Below, one piece after another: positions 34,984-43,911 of a stretch of DNA of 64,000 nt (the first letter of the stretch is position 1; each line of letters opens with the position of its first letter). The stretch comes from Coriobacteriia bacterium. Its GTDB lineage: Bacteria; Actinomycetota; Coriobacteriia; Coriobacteriales; UMGS124. The notes beneath the pieces were generated by a model. The model saw only the letters and a program-made list of their open reading frames with translations. It was not told where the DNA came from and made no database searches. The position numbers were made by a program, and so were the translations under genes. Location: the NCBI GenBank assembly GCA_018368455.1, contig JAGZEG010000006.1, forward strand, positions 1 through 64,000, written 5' to 3'.

Positions 34984-35580
34984 TTACCGCGCGGCGATGC
35001 TGGGGATGGCCTTGCGCAGCGCGGCAGCCACAAGACCGGCGGCGGCGCACTTGAAAATGTCAGGCAGAATGAAGGGGACAACCGCGACGCCAAGCGCAGC
35101 CGCAACGCCCATGTTGCCCACGAGCATGAGATGCACCGTGCCGACGACGTAGCACACCACGAGCACGACAGCGGCGCACGCCACGTCACCGGCGATGGCA
35201 CGCACTCGCGTGGGTCCGCTCACAAGACGCCGTGCAAGCGAGCCGAGAAACGCCGAGAGGATGAAGCCGTACAGAAAGCCGCCCGTGGGACCGGCGATCA
35301 TCGCGATGCCACCGCGCATGAGCGAGAAAATCGGCAAGCCAAGCGCGCCGAGCAGCACATAGCCCGCAAGCGCCGCAGCCGCCTGGCCGGGCGTCAGCAC
35401 CATGGCAGCCAGGGCAACGACGAGCGTCTGCAGCGTGAACGGAACCGGGCCAATGGCGACGCTCACCTGGGCAGATACGGCGAGAAGTGCGATGACGACG
35501 CCCACCTGCGCCATGGCAACTGGCGAGACGCCCGAACCCGCAGCCGAACCTGTCGCCCGCACCTCTCGCCCGTCGCCCAT
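34984..35580 (-). CDS. bioY: BioY biotin transporter substrate-binding protein
   Basis: A 198-aa integral membrane S-component of an ECF transporter that binds biotin. It has about six TM segments and the family stretches QVSVAIGPVPFTLQTLVV, GQAAAALAGYVLLGALGLP and FSLMRGGIAMIAGPTGGFL. No EcfA or EcfT genes are in the window. The start at 35580 has GGGGAG upstream; the longer frame adds an unrelated 27 residues. It follows birA, so biotin uptake and attachment are encoded together. Confidence 0.92.
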   Translation of the reverse strand: MGDGREVRATGSAAGSGVSPVAMAQVGVVIALLAVSAQVSVAIGPVPFTLQTLVVALAAMVLTPGQAAAALAGYVLLGALGLPIFSLMRGGIAMIAGPTGGFLYGFILSAFLGSLARRLVSGPTRVRAIAGDVACAAVVLVVCYVVGTVHLMLVGNMGVAAALGVAVVPFILPDIFKCAAAGLVAAALRKAIPSIAAR

Positions 35581-35758
35581 GTCCTGCGCTCCCCTCGTCC
35601 GCGCAACAGCTGGCAGCCATCGCACAAACCCATCTGCATAGTCTGGTTTCCCACCGCGCAAGCGTACGGTCTGAGATGCCGGCCCGCGAACCAGGCCCGG
35701 CTATCCATCATTTTCCCACGGCGACAGCCCGGCCTCGCGGCACAGGCCCCGGCGCGCC

Positions 35759-36589
35759 CTACTCGAGCGAGCGCAGCGACGCCTGCTCGGCGGCGAGCAT
35801 GACCTCCTGGCCGGCAGACGTCCGCACCGTCACGCGGCCCCAGACGTCAACGGCGACGAACATGCCCCGGCAGATCTCCACGCCCTCAGGCCCAAGCGCC
35901 ACGACTGGGTGCCCCAGCATCGGCACGCAGTCGAAATACTCCGACAGGATGGGCGCGAGGGGGCCGGCCTTCGCGCGGCCGCCGCGCACCTCGGACGCCC
36001 AGGCATCGCACGCCTCGACGACGCGGTCGCGCACGAGCGTCGCCAGCACCTCGAAGTCCGGCAGCGCCCCAGCGGGCAGCTCGTCGGCAAGGTAGACCGG
36101 CTCGAGAGGGCTCGGCGACGCGGCCCCCGCAGGCGCGGGAACAACCTCCTCGCCCGTCGCGCGCGGCCTCGCCAGGTTGATGCCGATGCCAAGTACGGCA
36201 AACGGCCCGCCCTCGCCCGCACCCGCCTCGACGAGCAGGCCAGCGAGCTTACGGTTGTCGATGACAAGGTCGTTGGGCCACTTGATGCCGACGCGCGTTG
36301 CCAGGCCCGTAGCCTCGCGCACGGCGCGCAGCGCACCGAGGGCACACACGGCTGGCAGTCCCACGAAGTTCTGCGGGCCCACGCCAGGGCGCAGCACGAT
36401 CGACAGGTACAGGCCGCCCTCCGGCGACGCCCACGCATGGCCGCGCCGCCCACGTCCGACACTCTGGGCGTGCGCCGCCACGGCCGTTCCCTGGGGGGCG
36501 CCCAGCCGGGCAAGCTCGCGCACGTCATCGTTCGTCGAGCCCGTCAAAGAGACGACGCTCACGGCAGGCAGAGCTTCTCCGCAACTCAT
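35759..36589 (-). CDS. birA: Biotin--[acetyl-CoA-carboxylase] ligase, no HTH domain
   Basis: A 276-aa monofunctional biotin ligase. It shows the biotinyl-AMP site GRGRRGHAWASPEGGLYLSI, KWPNDLVIDNRKLAGLLVE with the catalytic Lys, and GIGINL. The C-terminal SH3-like domain ends around TVRTSAGQEVML. It lacks the N-terminal helix-turn-helix of E. coli BirA, so it should not repress transcription. The ATG overlaps the folP-folK stop as ATGA, indicating translational coupling to the folate genes. Confidence 0.93.
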   Translation of the reverse strand: MSCGEALPAVSVVSLTGSTNDDVRELARLGAPQGTAVAAHAQSVGRGRRGHAWASPEGGLYLSIVLRPGVGPQNFVGLPAVCALGALRAVREATGLATRVGIKWPNDLVIDNRKLAGLLVEAGAGEGGPFAVLGIGINLARPRATGEEVVPAPAGAASPSPLEPVYLADELPAGALPDFEVLATLVRDRVVEACDAWASEVRGGRAKAGPLAPILSEYFDCVPMLGHPVVALGPEGVEICRGMFVAVDVWGRVTVRTSAGQEVMLAAEQASLRSLE

Positions 36590-38031
36590 CGAGAGCCTCC
36601 GTCCTCGGCGGGCCCCCACAACGGCCCCAGGTCGTCCGTCACGAGCCCCACGCGCTCCCCGCGCGGCAGGCAGGCGATTCCCTGCTGCGCGCAGAACTCC
36701 TCGGCGCCGCCCCAGCAGCCCGCGACGTCATCGAGTGGACGCAGCACGAAGTCCCGCTCGCCTATAAGGGGATGCGGCAGCGTCAGGCGCTCGCCCACGT
36801 GGGCCTCGCCTTCCATCCACAGCAGGTCGAGATCGAGGCTGCGCGGCCCGTTTGCGAGCGCGCGCACACGCCCGTGGGCGTTCTCGATACCCAGCAGGCC
36901 CGCGAGCAACGCCATCGGGTGCAGCTCCGTGCTCACGCGAGCGACGGCGTTCGCAAACACCGGCTGGTCGTCCACGTAGGCAGGCACGCTCTCGTACGCG
37001 TGGCTCACGGCCTCGACGCGCGTCAGCGGCAGGGCGTCGACGTCGGTCAGCGCCGCGCGCAGCGTATCCAGGCGATCCCCCAGGTTGGCGCCCAGGGCCA
37101 CGAGGGCCGTCCGCCGGGGAGCACCCCACAGGGCCTCGGCACAGCGCAGCGCCTCGCTCACGTCAGCAACATCGTGAACGCGCAGCATGCGCGCCCCCAT
37201 CGAGACGGCAGCAAGGCAGGCCCCCGTCGTCGCGGCGTCACGCTCGGCCGCCACAGAGACGCCGCTCGTGGCCCCGATGAAGCGCTTGCGTGACGGAGCG
37301 CACAGGTAGGGATAGCCCAGGGCGACGAAGCGCCCCGTCGCGCGCTGAATGGCGACGTCCTGCTCAGCCGTCTTGCCGAAGCCGGGGCCGGGATCGATGC
37401 AGATGCGCTCGCGCGCCACGCCGGCCCGCTCGAGCATCGCAGCCTGGTCAAGCAGGTATGACACGACGCCGTCGACATACGCGCCCAAGGGGTCGACGCC
37501 TGCAGAGGCGCCCTCGGACGCACCCCAGCTCAGATGCTCGCCACCGGCGTGCATGCAGATGCAGCCGCAGTCGCTCCCCGCAACGACGTCCACCATGGCG
37601 GGGTCGCGAAAGCCCGACACGTCGTTGACGATGCACGCCCCCGCCTCCAGCGCCGCGCGAGCGACCTCGGCATGACGCGTGTCAACGGACACGACGGCCC
37701 CGCGCCCCGCAAGAGCCTCGATGACAGGCAGCACGCGGCGGCACTCCTCCTCCGGGCTCACCGGCGTGAACCCGGGCCGCGTGGACTCGCCGCCCACGTC
37801 AAGGATGTCGGCACCGTCGTCGAGCAGCCACAGGCCCCACGCGATGGCCGCCTCGGCCGTGGCGTGCAGGCCCCCGTCGGAAAACGAGTCGGGCGTCACG
37901 TTGACGACGCCCATGACGCGCGTGCGCCTCAGGTCGATGCAACGCGAGCCGCACCGCCACGCGGCCGCAGGCGAACCGGCCTTGCAACGTCCGCCAGCGT
38001 TCAGGGCACAGCCGAAATCCCCGTTCGTCAT
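36586..38031 (-). CDS. folP-folK: Dihydropteroate synthase - HPPK fusion
   Basis: A 481-aa bifunctional folate enzyme. Residues about 30-310 are dihydropteroate synthase (VMGVVNVTPDSFSDGG, DILDVGGESTRPG, CIDPGPGFGKTAEQD, GATSGV). Residues about 320-470 are hydroxymethylpterin pyrophosphokinase (TALVALGANLGDRLDTLRAA, NGPRSLDLDLLWM, LPHPLIGERDFVLRPL). The fused order DHPS then HPPK is less usual than separate genes. The ATG overlaps the folE stop as ATGA. The dihydroneopterin aldolase (folB) is not in the window. Confidence 0.93.
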   Translation of the reverse strand: MTNGDFGCALNAGGRCKAGSPAAAWRCGSRCIDLRRTRVMGVVNVTPDSFSDGGLHATAEAAIAWGLWLLDDGADILDVGGESTRPGFTPVSPEEECRRVLPVIEALAGRGAVVSVDTRHAEVARAALEAGACIVNDVSGFRDPAMVDVVAGSDCGCICMHAGGEHLSWGASEGASAGVDPLGAYVDGVVSYLLDQAAMLERAGVARERICIDPGPGFGKTAEQDVAIQRATGRFVALGYPYLCAPSRKRFIGATSGVSVAAERDAATTGACLAAVSMGARMLRVHDVADVSEALRCAEALWGAPRRTALVALGANLGDRLDTLRAALTDVDALPLTRVEAVSHAYESVPAYVDDQPVFANAVARVSTELHPMALLAGLLGIENAHGRVRALANGPRSLDLDLLWMEGEAHVGERLTLPHPLIGERDFVLRPLDDVAGCWGGAEEFCAQQGIACLPRGERVGLVTDDLGPLWGPAEDGGSR

Positions 38032-38597
38032 CGAGCGCCTCCACTCATGAGCGCCAGCACCTCGGCACGAGCTGCGGCGTCCTGCTCGTACAGGCCGCGC
38101 GCCGCCAGCGTCACCGTACGCGACCCGGGCTTGGCCACACCGCGCATCGTCATGCACAGGTGCTCGGCCTCGACGCACACGAGCACGCCGCGCGGGGCCA
38201 GGTGCTTCTCGATGGCATCGGCAACCTGCGACGTCAGGCGCTCCTGCAGCTGCAAGCGGCGCGCGTAGAGCTCGACAGCGCGCGCGAGCTTCGAGATGCC
38301 GCAGACGCGGCCCGACTCGCCGGGCAGGTACGCCACGTGTGCCACGCCGAAAAACGGCAGGAGGTGGTGCTCGCACAGTGAGTAGAACGGGATGTCGCGC
38401 ACGAGCACGACGTCATGGCACTCGGCCTCGAACGACACCTCGAACAGCGGCGCCGGATCCCGATCCATGCCGGCACACAGCTCACCATAGGCGCGAGCCA
38501 CGCGCGCGGGCGTGTCGAGCAGCCCCTCGCGCGCCGGGTCCTCGCCGATGCCTTCGAGCATGAGACGAACACCGGCCTCGATCTTCTCTCGATCCAC
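38028..38597 (-). CDS. folE: GTP cyclohydrolase I
   Basis: A 189-aa enzyme converting GTP to dihydroneopterin triphosphate, the first step of folate synthesis. Zinc ligands are seen in FYSLCEHHLLPFFG and EAEHLCMTMRG, with the signature SKLARAVELYARRLQLQERLT. The start codon is GTG at 38597 with AAGGAG upstream. It is the first gene of the unit folE, folP-folK, birA, with bioY 178 nt further on. Confidence 0.95.
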   Translation of the reverse strand: MDREKIEAGVRLMLEGIGEDPAREGLLDTPARVARAYGELCAGMDRDPAPLFEVSFEAECHDVVLVRDIPFYSLCEHHLLPFFGVAHVAYLPGESGRVCGISKLARAVELYARRLQLQERLTSQVADAIEKHLAPRGVLVCVEAEHLCMTMRGVAKPGSRTVTLAARGLYEQDAAARAEVLALMSGGAR

Positions 38598-39010
38598 CTA
38601 GTCGCTCCTTCTTGGGGCAGACGCCCCGCCTGGTCGGGTGTCGCAGGGCGCCCTCGCAGAAAGGCCGGGCGGCGCGTCCACGCCATCGGATGCCACAACA
38701 ATCAGGCGCATCATTGTACCAGCAGCTCACCAGCGCCCTGGCACCCCGCGCCCATCCACACCAAACGCGGACGGGACGCCGCTGTAAGGCCACCTTCCGC
38801 AAACGTGGACGCCCTGTGGCTGGCGCGCAAAAAGGCTGTGAATACGCCGGCGTGGCACCGGAAGGCCGTCCCCTCGGGCCCTATCCTGTGGGCCGCTCGG
38901 ATCCGTGGCGCCGCCCTCCAGCAGCAGGCCGCGGCACCGTCAAACATCCGGCGTCAGGCAAAAACGGCCCGACGCCAGCCACGCGCCCGGAAAGGAAGGC
39001 GTACCAGCCC
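38598..39010. other. Divergent gap between folE and lrgA
   Basis: GC-rich. Two CGCAAA-type words 28 bp apart (38798 and 38826) recall the repeat islands, but no inverted partners were found. No clear promoter boxes or ORF were seen. Confidence 0.3.
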
Positions 39011-40060
39011 GTGAGCGCACCCAACATCCGGCACGATCAGACAGGCCAGCAAGCGCTACCCTCCGACGCGGCCGCCATCGCCTCCCCCACAGACGCCACG
39101 CGCCCCTCTGAGGAGCCCGCGCCAGACGCCCACCCGGTCCCTCACCACGAGCTGTTCGGCATCCCCGTCCCCCAGAGCGCCCACGATGTCGAAGTCGTCG
39201 CCCACCTCGCACGCCGCACGGCAAAACGCAAGGTCAACAAGGCCGTGCGCATCGTGCTGGAGCTGGGCCTCATCCTGGCAATCTGCCTCGCCGGCGAGCA
39301 GGTCTCCGAGCTGCTCCCCTTCGACATGCCCAGCAACATCTGCTCCATGATCCTGCTGCTCGTCTTCCTCATCAGCGGCGTGTTGCGCATGGACAACATC
39401 TCGGACGGCGCCGACTTCCTGCTCGACCACATGTCCATATTCTTCATCCCGGCTGCGGTGGCAATCATGGGCAGCTTCGACCTGCTGGCCGGCAACATCC
39501 TCAAGCTGTTCGTCATCTGCCTCATCACGACCGTGCTCGTGTTCTTTGTGACGTCGTTCACCGTGTCGACCGTCATGAACCTGATGATGCGCCATGACGC
39601 AAAGGTCGCCGAGGAGGTCGGCCTGGACGGCAGCGCCGTGGCCATGGCAAACGTCGTCGAGATGGCCACCGCCATCCAGGCATACGCCCGCCGCCGCAGC
39701 GAAGGAGAAAGCTCCGAGGCCGCCCTTTACGAGGCAGAGGCGGAGGCGACGTCCGACACCGCAAAGACGATGGCGGACGTCCGGACAGAGGCCGGTGCGC
39801 CGGTCCCCGTGCCCGAGATCGACGCGCTCACCGCGCGGCTCGCAGCCGAGGCGGAGGCCTCCCACAACTTGAGGTGGCGTCACCGGACCAACAAGACAGC
39901 CCGACACGCATCCCCGCCCAGCACCGATGCCACCCGAGAGGCCGAAGAGCGCGAGGCTGAGCACGCAACCATCGAGAAGCTCGCAAGCGCAGCCCGGGCG
40001 GCAAGCTCGGCGCACAGGCACCCGCCCACAGACCCCAGCCACCCCGAAGGGACCGCCTAA
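39011..40060 (+). CDS. lrgA: LrgA/CidA-family membrane protein with long cytoplasmic tail
   Basis: A 349-aa protein. The LrgA/CidA holin-like domain has four TM segments (IVLELGLILAICLAGE, ICSMILLLVFLISGVL, IFFIPAAVAIMGSF, LFVICLITTVLVFFVTSF) at about residues 75-200. Family members are about 110-150 aa. Here a ~70-residue N-terminal and a ~150-residue Ala/Glu-rich C-terminal region are added. The start is GTG at 39011, with AAGGAAGG at rather long spacing. It is followed by lrgB one base after the stop; the pair influences export of murein hydrolases or small organic acids in other bacteria. Confidence 0.8.
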   Translation: MSAPNIRHDQTGQQALPSDAAAIASPTDATRPSEEPAPDAHPVPHHELFGIPVPQSAHDVEVVAHLARRTAKRKVNKAVRIVLELGLILAICLAGEQVSELLPFDMPSNICSMILLLVFLISGVLRMDNISDGADFLLDHMSIFFIPAAVAIMGSFDLLAGNILKLFVICLITTVLVFFVTSFTVSTVMNLMMRHDAKVAEEVGLDGSAVAMANVVEMATAIQAYARRRSEGESSEAALYEAEAEATSDTAKTMADVRTEAGAPVPVPEIDALTARLAAEAEASHNLRWRHRTNKTARHASPPSTDATREAEEREAEHATIEKLASAARAASSAHRHPPTDPSHPEGTA

Positions 40061-40061
40061 C

Positions 40062-40751
40062 ATGGAAAACATCGCGCACGTCGCATTCGGCATCGTTCTG
40101 TCGCTCGCCGCGTTCAGTGGTGCGGTGTGGCTCAACAAGAAGGTGCACTCGCCGCTGCTGAACCCGCTGCTCGTCTCCGTGGCGTTCATCATCGCCGTGC
40201 TGCAGGTCTTCCACATCCCGCTCGAGGACTACCAGCAGGGCGCCTCCGTCATCTCGTACTTCCTCGGGCCCGCCACCGCCGTGCTCGCCTACTCGATCTA
40301 CCGGCAGATCACCGTGCTCAAGCGTCACTTCGTACCCATCCTGCTCGGCTGCCTTGCCGGCTCCATCACGTCGATGCTCTCGTCGTACGGCCTGTGCATG
40401 CTGTTCGGCATGGGCGAGACGATGGCCATGTCCACGATCGCCAAGTCCGTGACGACGCCCATCGCCATGAGCATCAGCACCGAGCTCGGCGGCATCGCGT
40501 CCATCACCGTGGCCGCCGTCATCGCCAGCGGCATCATGGGGTCCATCCTCGCCCCGACGCTCACGAAGGTCTTCCACGTGAAGAGCCCCATCGCGGCCGG
40601 CGTGGCCATCGGCACGTGCAGCCACGCGGTCGGCACGGTCAAGGCCCTCGAGATCGACGAGCTCGAGGGTGCCATGAGCGGCATAGCGATCGGCGTTGCC
40701 GGCCTCGTGACGATGATCATCGCGCTCGTGTACCACATGATCGTCGGGTAG
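40062..40751 (+). CDS. lrgB: LrgB-family membrane protein
   Basis: A 229-aa polytopic protein with about seven TM segments and the LrgB signature region SVTTPIAMSISTELGG and GVAIGTCSHAVGTVKALE. LrgB acts with LrgA; proposed roles are murein hydrolase control or pyruvate/glycolate transport. AAGGGA precedes the ATG. Confidence 0.92.
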   Translation: MENIAHVAFGIVLSLAAFSGAVWLNKKVHSPLLNPLLVSVAFIIAVLQVFHIPLEDYQQGASVISYFLGPATAVLAYSIYRQITVLKRHFVPILLGCLAGSITSMLSSYGLCMLFGMGETMAMSTIAKSVTTPIAMSISTELGGIASITVAAVIASGIMGSILAPTLTKVFHVKSPIAAGVAIGTCSHAVGTVKALEIDELEGAMSGIAIGVAGLVTMIIALVYHMIVG

Positions 40752-40795
40752 ACTGATCCACACAGCTCCGCTCCCCCAACGAGAAGGGCCTTCCC

Positions 40796-41692
40796 ATGGC
40801 TGACGCTCCCCTGACGACAGAGACCCCCGGCGCCTGCGACCTCATCATCGGCGGCGTCGCCCCGCGCACGCCGGGCACGCTGCGCATGGTGTCGTGGAAC
40901 GTCAACGGGCTGCGCGCGCTGCTCAAGAAGGGGTTCGCGCAGGTGTTTGACGCGCTGGACGCCGACGTGTTCGCGCTGCAGGAGACGAAGCTGCAGGACG
41001 CCGACCGCGCCAAGCTCGGCCTCGAGCCAGCCGGCTACCACCAGGTGTGGGGCTACGCCGAGAAGAAGGGCTACTCCGGGACGGCCGTGTTCTCGCGCGA
41101 GGAGCCGCTGAGCACGCTGCACGCCGACACGCTGCTGCCCATCGCCCGCGACCAACTCAGCGCAGCGGAGGCCGACCTCGTCGCCGTCGCCGCCAACGAG
41201 GGGCGCGTCTGCGCGCTCGAGTTTCCCGGCTACTGGTTCGTCGACGTGTACACACCCAACGCCCAGGACGGTCTCGCCCGCATAGAGACGCGCGTCGCCT
41301 GGGACCACGCCTACCGCGAGTTCCTGCGTGAGCTCGCTGCCAGCAAGCCGGTCGTTACCTGCGGCGACTACAACGTGGCCCACAACGAGATCGACCTAAA
41401 GAACCCGGGGCCCAACCGTGGCAACGCCGGCTTCTCCGACGAGGAGCGCGGCACGTTCACGGAGCTGCTCGGCGCCGGCTTCACCGACACGTTCCGCCAC
41501 CTGCACCCCGACGCCACGGGCGCCTATAGCTGGTGGAGCTACCGCTTCAACGCCCGCAAGAACAACACGGGGTGGCGCATCGACTACTTCCTCGTGAGCG
41601 ACGCGCTGGCGCCCCGCGTGCGCGATGCGTCCATCCTGAGCAACGTCTACGGCAGCGACCATTGCCCTGTGCAGCTCGAGCTTGCACTGTAG
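40796..41692 (+). CDS. xthA: Exodeoxyribonuclease III
   Basis: A 298-aa AP endonuclease/3' exonuclease for base-excision repair. Catalytic motifs are intact: VSWNVNGLRALL, LQETKL, CGDYNVAHNEIDL, RIDYFLVSD and GSDHCPVQLEL. The first ~28 residues precede the usual start of the fold and look disordered. A segment near residues 100-135 (DTLLPIARDQLSAAEADLVA) differs from the E. coli enzyme. It lies 44 nt after lrgB, in the same orientation and functionally unrelated. Confidence 0.94.
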   Translation: MADAPLTTETPGACDLIIGGVAPRTPGTLRMVSWNVNGLRALLKKGFAQVFDALDADVFALQETKLQDADRAKLGLEPAGYHQVWGYAEKKGYSGTAVFSREEPLSTLHADTLLPIARDQLSAAEADLVAVAANEGRVCALEFPGYWFVDVYTPNAQDGLARIETRVAWDHAYREFLRELAASKPVVTCGDYNVAHNEIDLKNPGPNRGNAGFSDEERGTFTELLGAGFTDTFRHLHPDATGAYSWWSYRFNARKNNTGWRIDYFLVSDALAPRVRDASILSNVYGSDHCPVQLELAL

Positions 41693-41820
41693 GCTGCGCG
41701 TCTCGCGTCCGGGAAGCGCCCATCGCCCTCCTACGCCCTAGATACGCCGCTCGCATGACAACCGGCCACTCGCCCTCGCATCGAGACGTCCACCGTGGCA
41801 CAATGGTTAGGTTTGCAGCG

Positions 41821-41854
41821 GCGTGCTTGGTAAGCAACCTCGCCAGGCACGCCG
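41821..41854 (+). promoter_or_regulatory. Leader hairpin before the UPF0597-family gene
   Basis: GGCGTGC pairs with GCACGCC across a 20-nt loop, between a CACAAT -10-like box (about 41799) and the start at 41898. The role is unknown. Confidence 0.3.
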
Positions 41855-41897
41855 TAACCACCAACCCGCCCGCCGCCACCAAGGGAGTCACACCGCC

Positions 41898-43229
41898 ATG
41901 TCCATCGACGCCTCCACCTACCAGACGTACGTCGGCCTGCTCGAGAAGGAGCTCGTCTGCGCGCTGGGCTGCACCGAGCCCATCGCCTTGGCGTACGCCG
42001 CTGCCATGGCAGGTCGCGTGCTGGGCGAGCCGTGCGAGCGTCTCAGCGTGCAGTGCAGCGGCAACATCATCAAGAACGTCAAGAGCGTGGCCGTGCCCAA
42101 CGCCGAGGGGCTCAAGGGCGTCGAGGCCGCCTCGGTACTCGGCCTGATCGGCGGCGACCCCGACGCCTGTCTCGAGGTGCTCGAAAGTGTGCAGCACGAG
42201 GACGTCGAGCGTGCCCGCGAGCTCATCGCCGCGGGCTACTGCTCCGTCGAACTGCTCGCCGACGTGCCGAACCTCTACATCATCACGACGGCGCACGGCG
42301 CCACCCACAGCGCCGCCGTCACGATCGTCGACCGCCACACGAACGTGACGTGTGTCGAGCGCGACGGCAAGGAGATCTGCTCACAGGAGCTGCGCTCCCT
42401 GTTCCCAAGCGCTCCCGCCGACCTCGGCCCCGCAGACTGCGAGGCACCCGACACATCGTGCCTGTCCGTCGCCTCCATCGTCGAGTTCGCCCGCACGGTC
42501 GACCTCGACGACGTGCAGGCGATTCTCAACCGGCAGATCGAGTGCAACACGGCGATCTCGGACGAAGGCCTGCGCGGCCACTGGGGCAGCGAGATCGGGC
42601 GCACGATCCTGGCAACGAGCCCGGTCGACGTCGTGACGCGCATGCGGGCGCGCGCTGCCGCCGGCTCCGACGCGCGCATGGGCGGCTGCTCGCTGCCCGT
42701 CGTCATCAACTCGGGGTCGGGCAACCAAGGCATGACGGTGTCGCTGCCGGTCATCGAGTACGCTCAGACGATTCACGCTACCCACGAGCAGCTGCTGAGG
42801 GCGCTGTGCATCTCCAACCTCATGGCGATGCACCTCAAGCACTACATCGGCAGCCTCTCGGCGTTCTGCGGCGTCGTGTGCGCGGCCGCAGGCTCGGGCG
42901 CCGCCGTGACGTACCTGGCGGGCGGCTCGGTCGAGCAGATCGGCGCGACCGTGGTGAACACGCTGGCCAACGTCGGCGGCATCATGTGCGACGGCGCCAA
43001 GGGAAGCTGCGCGGCCAAGATTGCAAGCTCCGTGGACGCGGCCATGCTGGGCCATCGCATGGCCATGCTCGACGAGAACTTCTGCGCAGGCGACGGCCTC
43101 GTTGCCGACGACGTGGAGACGACGATCATGTCGATGGGCTATGTCGGCCGCGTCGGCATGCACTCGACCGACGTCGAGATCCTCAACATCATGATCGGCA
43201 AGACCTGCCCCGACGAGATGCGCTGCTAA
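41898..43229 (+). CDS. UPF0597 / L-cysteine desulfidase-like [4Fe-4S] enzyme
   Basis: A 443-aa protein of the serine dehydratase alpha-like family that includes YhaM and archaeal L-cysteine desulfidase. Likely cluster cysteines are in ALGCTEPIALA near the N-terminus and in GGIMCDGAKGSCAAKIA. The glycine-rich VVINSGSGNQGMTVSLPVI is typical. Proposed activities are cysteine breakdown to sulfide, pyruvate and ammonia, or a related lyase reaction. AAGGGAG precedes the ATG. A GNAT gene follows 10 nt later. Confidence 0.88.
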   Translation: MSIDASTYQTYVGLLEKELVCALGCTEPIALAYAAAMAGRVLGEPCERLSVQCSGNIIKNVKSVAVPNAEGLKGVEAASVLGLIGGDPDACLEVLESVQHEDVERARELIAAGYCSVELLADVPNLYIITTAHGATHSAAVTIVDRHTNVTCVERDGKEICSQELRSLFPSAPADLGPADCEAPDTSCLSVASIVEFARTVDLDDVQAILNRQIECNTAISDEGLRGHWGSEIGRTILATSPVDVVTRMRARAAAGSDARMGGCSLPVVINSGSGNQGMTVSLPVIEYAQTIHATHEQLLRALCISNLMAMHLKHYIGSLSAFCGVVCAAAGSGAAVTYLAGGSVEQIGATVVNTLANVGGIMCDGAKGSCAAKIASSVDAAMLGHRMAMLDENFCAGDGLVADDVETTIMSMGYVGRVGMHSTDVEILNIMIGKTCPDEMRC

Positions 43230-43239
43230 GGCGGACGGC

Positions 43240-43833
43240 GTGCAGCCCCAGGGCCTAGACAGCAAGCTCCATCTCCTCGACGTGCTGACACCGCGTCACT
43301 TCGAGGAGATGGAGCAGCTCGAGCGTGCGTGTTATGCCGACGAGTTCATCGCGCCGGCTGCCGAGGCCTACGCCTGGTACCTGCACGCGCCTGACACGAC
43401 GATCGCCCTTGCGGATGCCGTGGGGCACATCGCGGGGTTCATCAACATGTTTCCCGTGTCGAGCCGCGTGTACGAGGGCCTGCTTGCTGGAACGTTCAAC
43501 GACGCCGAGCTCACGACTGCCGATGTGGTGGCGCTGTCCCTCTTGCAACCGGGACAGGATAGCCCGCTCCACATGTTCCTCAGCTGCATCGTCGTGGACA
43601 GAGCCCATCGGGGCGGCACCGTCTCGCATCGGCTGTTGAGCGAGGCTGTGGAGCGCTATGCCGAGGTCGAGTGCCTCGTCGACGGCATCGTGACCGACAA
43701 CGTCACACCAGAGGGAGAGCGATTTTCGCGACGCTGGGGGTTCGCGCACGTCTGCGCCTCCGACCACGGCTCGCAGATATACGCCCAGCCCTACGAGGCG
43801 TTCGCGCAACGCGTGCGAGCGGCGGACCGGTGA
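43240..43833 (+). CDS. GNAT-family N-acetyltransferase
   Basis: A 197-aa acetyltransferase-like protein starting at GTG. The central strand-loop FLSCIVVDRAHRGGTVSHRL corresponds to the acetyl-CoA pyrophosphate-binding motif A, and RRWGFAHVCASDHGSQIY to motif B. The substrate is unknown. It is probably cotranscribed with the upstream Fe-S enzyme (10-nt gap). Confidence 0.75.
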   Translation: MQPQGLDSKLHLLDVLTPRHFEEMEQLERACYADEFIAPAAEAYAWYLHAPDTTIALADAVGHIAGFINMFPVSSRVYEGLLAGTFNDAELTTADVVALSLLQPGQDSPLHMFLSCIVVDRAHRGGTVSHRLLSEAVERYAEVECLVDGIVTDNVTPEGERFSRRWGFAHVCASDHGSQIYAQPYEAFAQRVRAADR

Positions 43834-43865
43834 GCCCCGGAAGCGAGCCATGCTGCGCCATTTGG

Positions 43866-43898
43866 TACAATAATGAGTGTTTGCTAACCGATACTCAT
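43866..43898 (+). promoter_or_regulatory. Promoter -10 and dyad upstream of the YgbA-type gene
   Basis: TACAAT (43866-43871) is followed at once by the dyad ATGAGTGT (43873-43880) / ATACTCAT (43891-43898), 7 of 8 bp matched with a 10-bp spacer. A dyad over the expected transcription start suggests a repressor site. Confidence 0.5.
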
Positions 43899-43911
43899 AG
43901 GAGCGTATGCG

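Noticed and set aside
38798..38860. Two CGCAAA words 28 bp apart as a ninth repeat island
   Set aside because: No inverted partners and poor similarity beyond the first bases.
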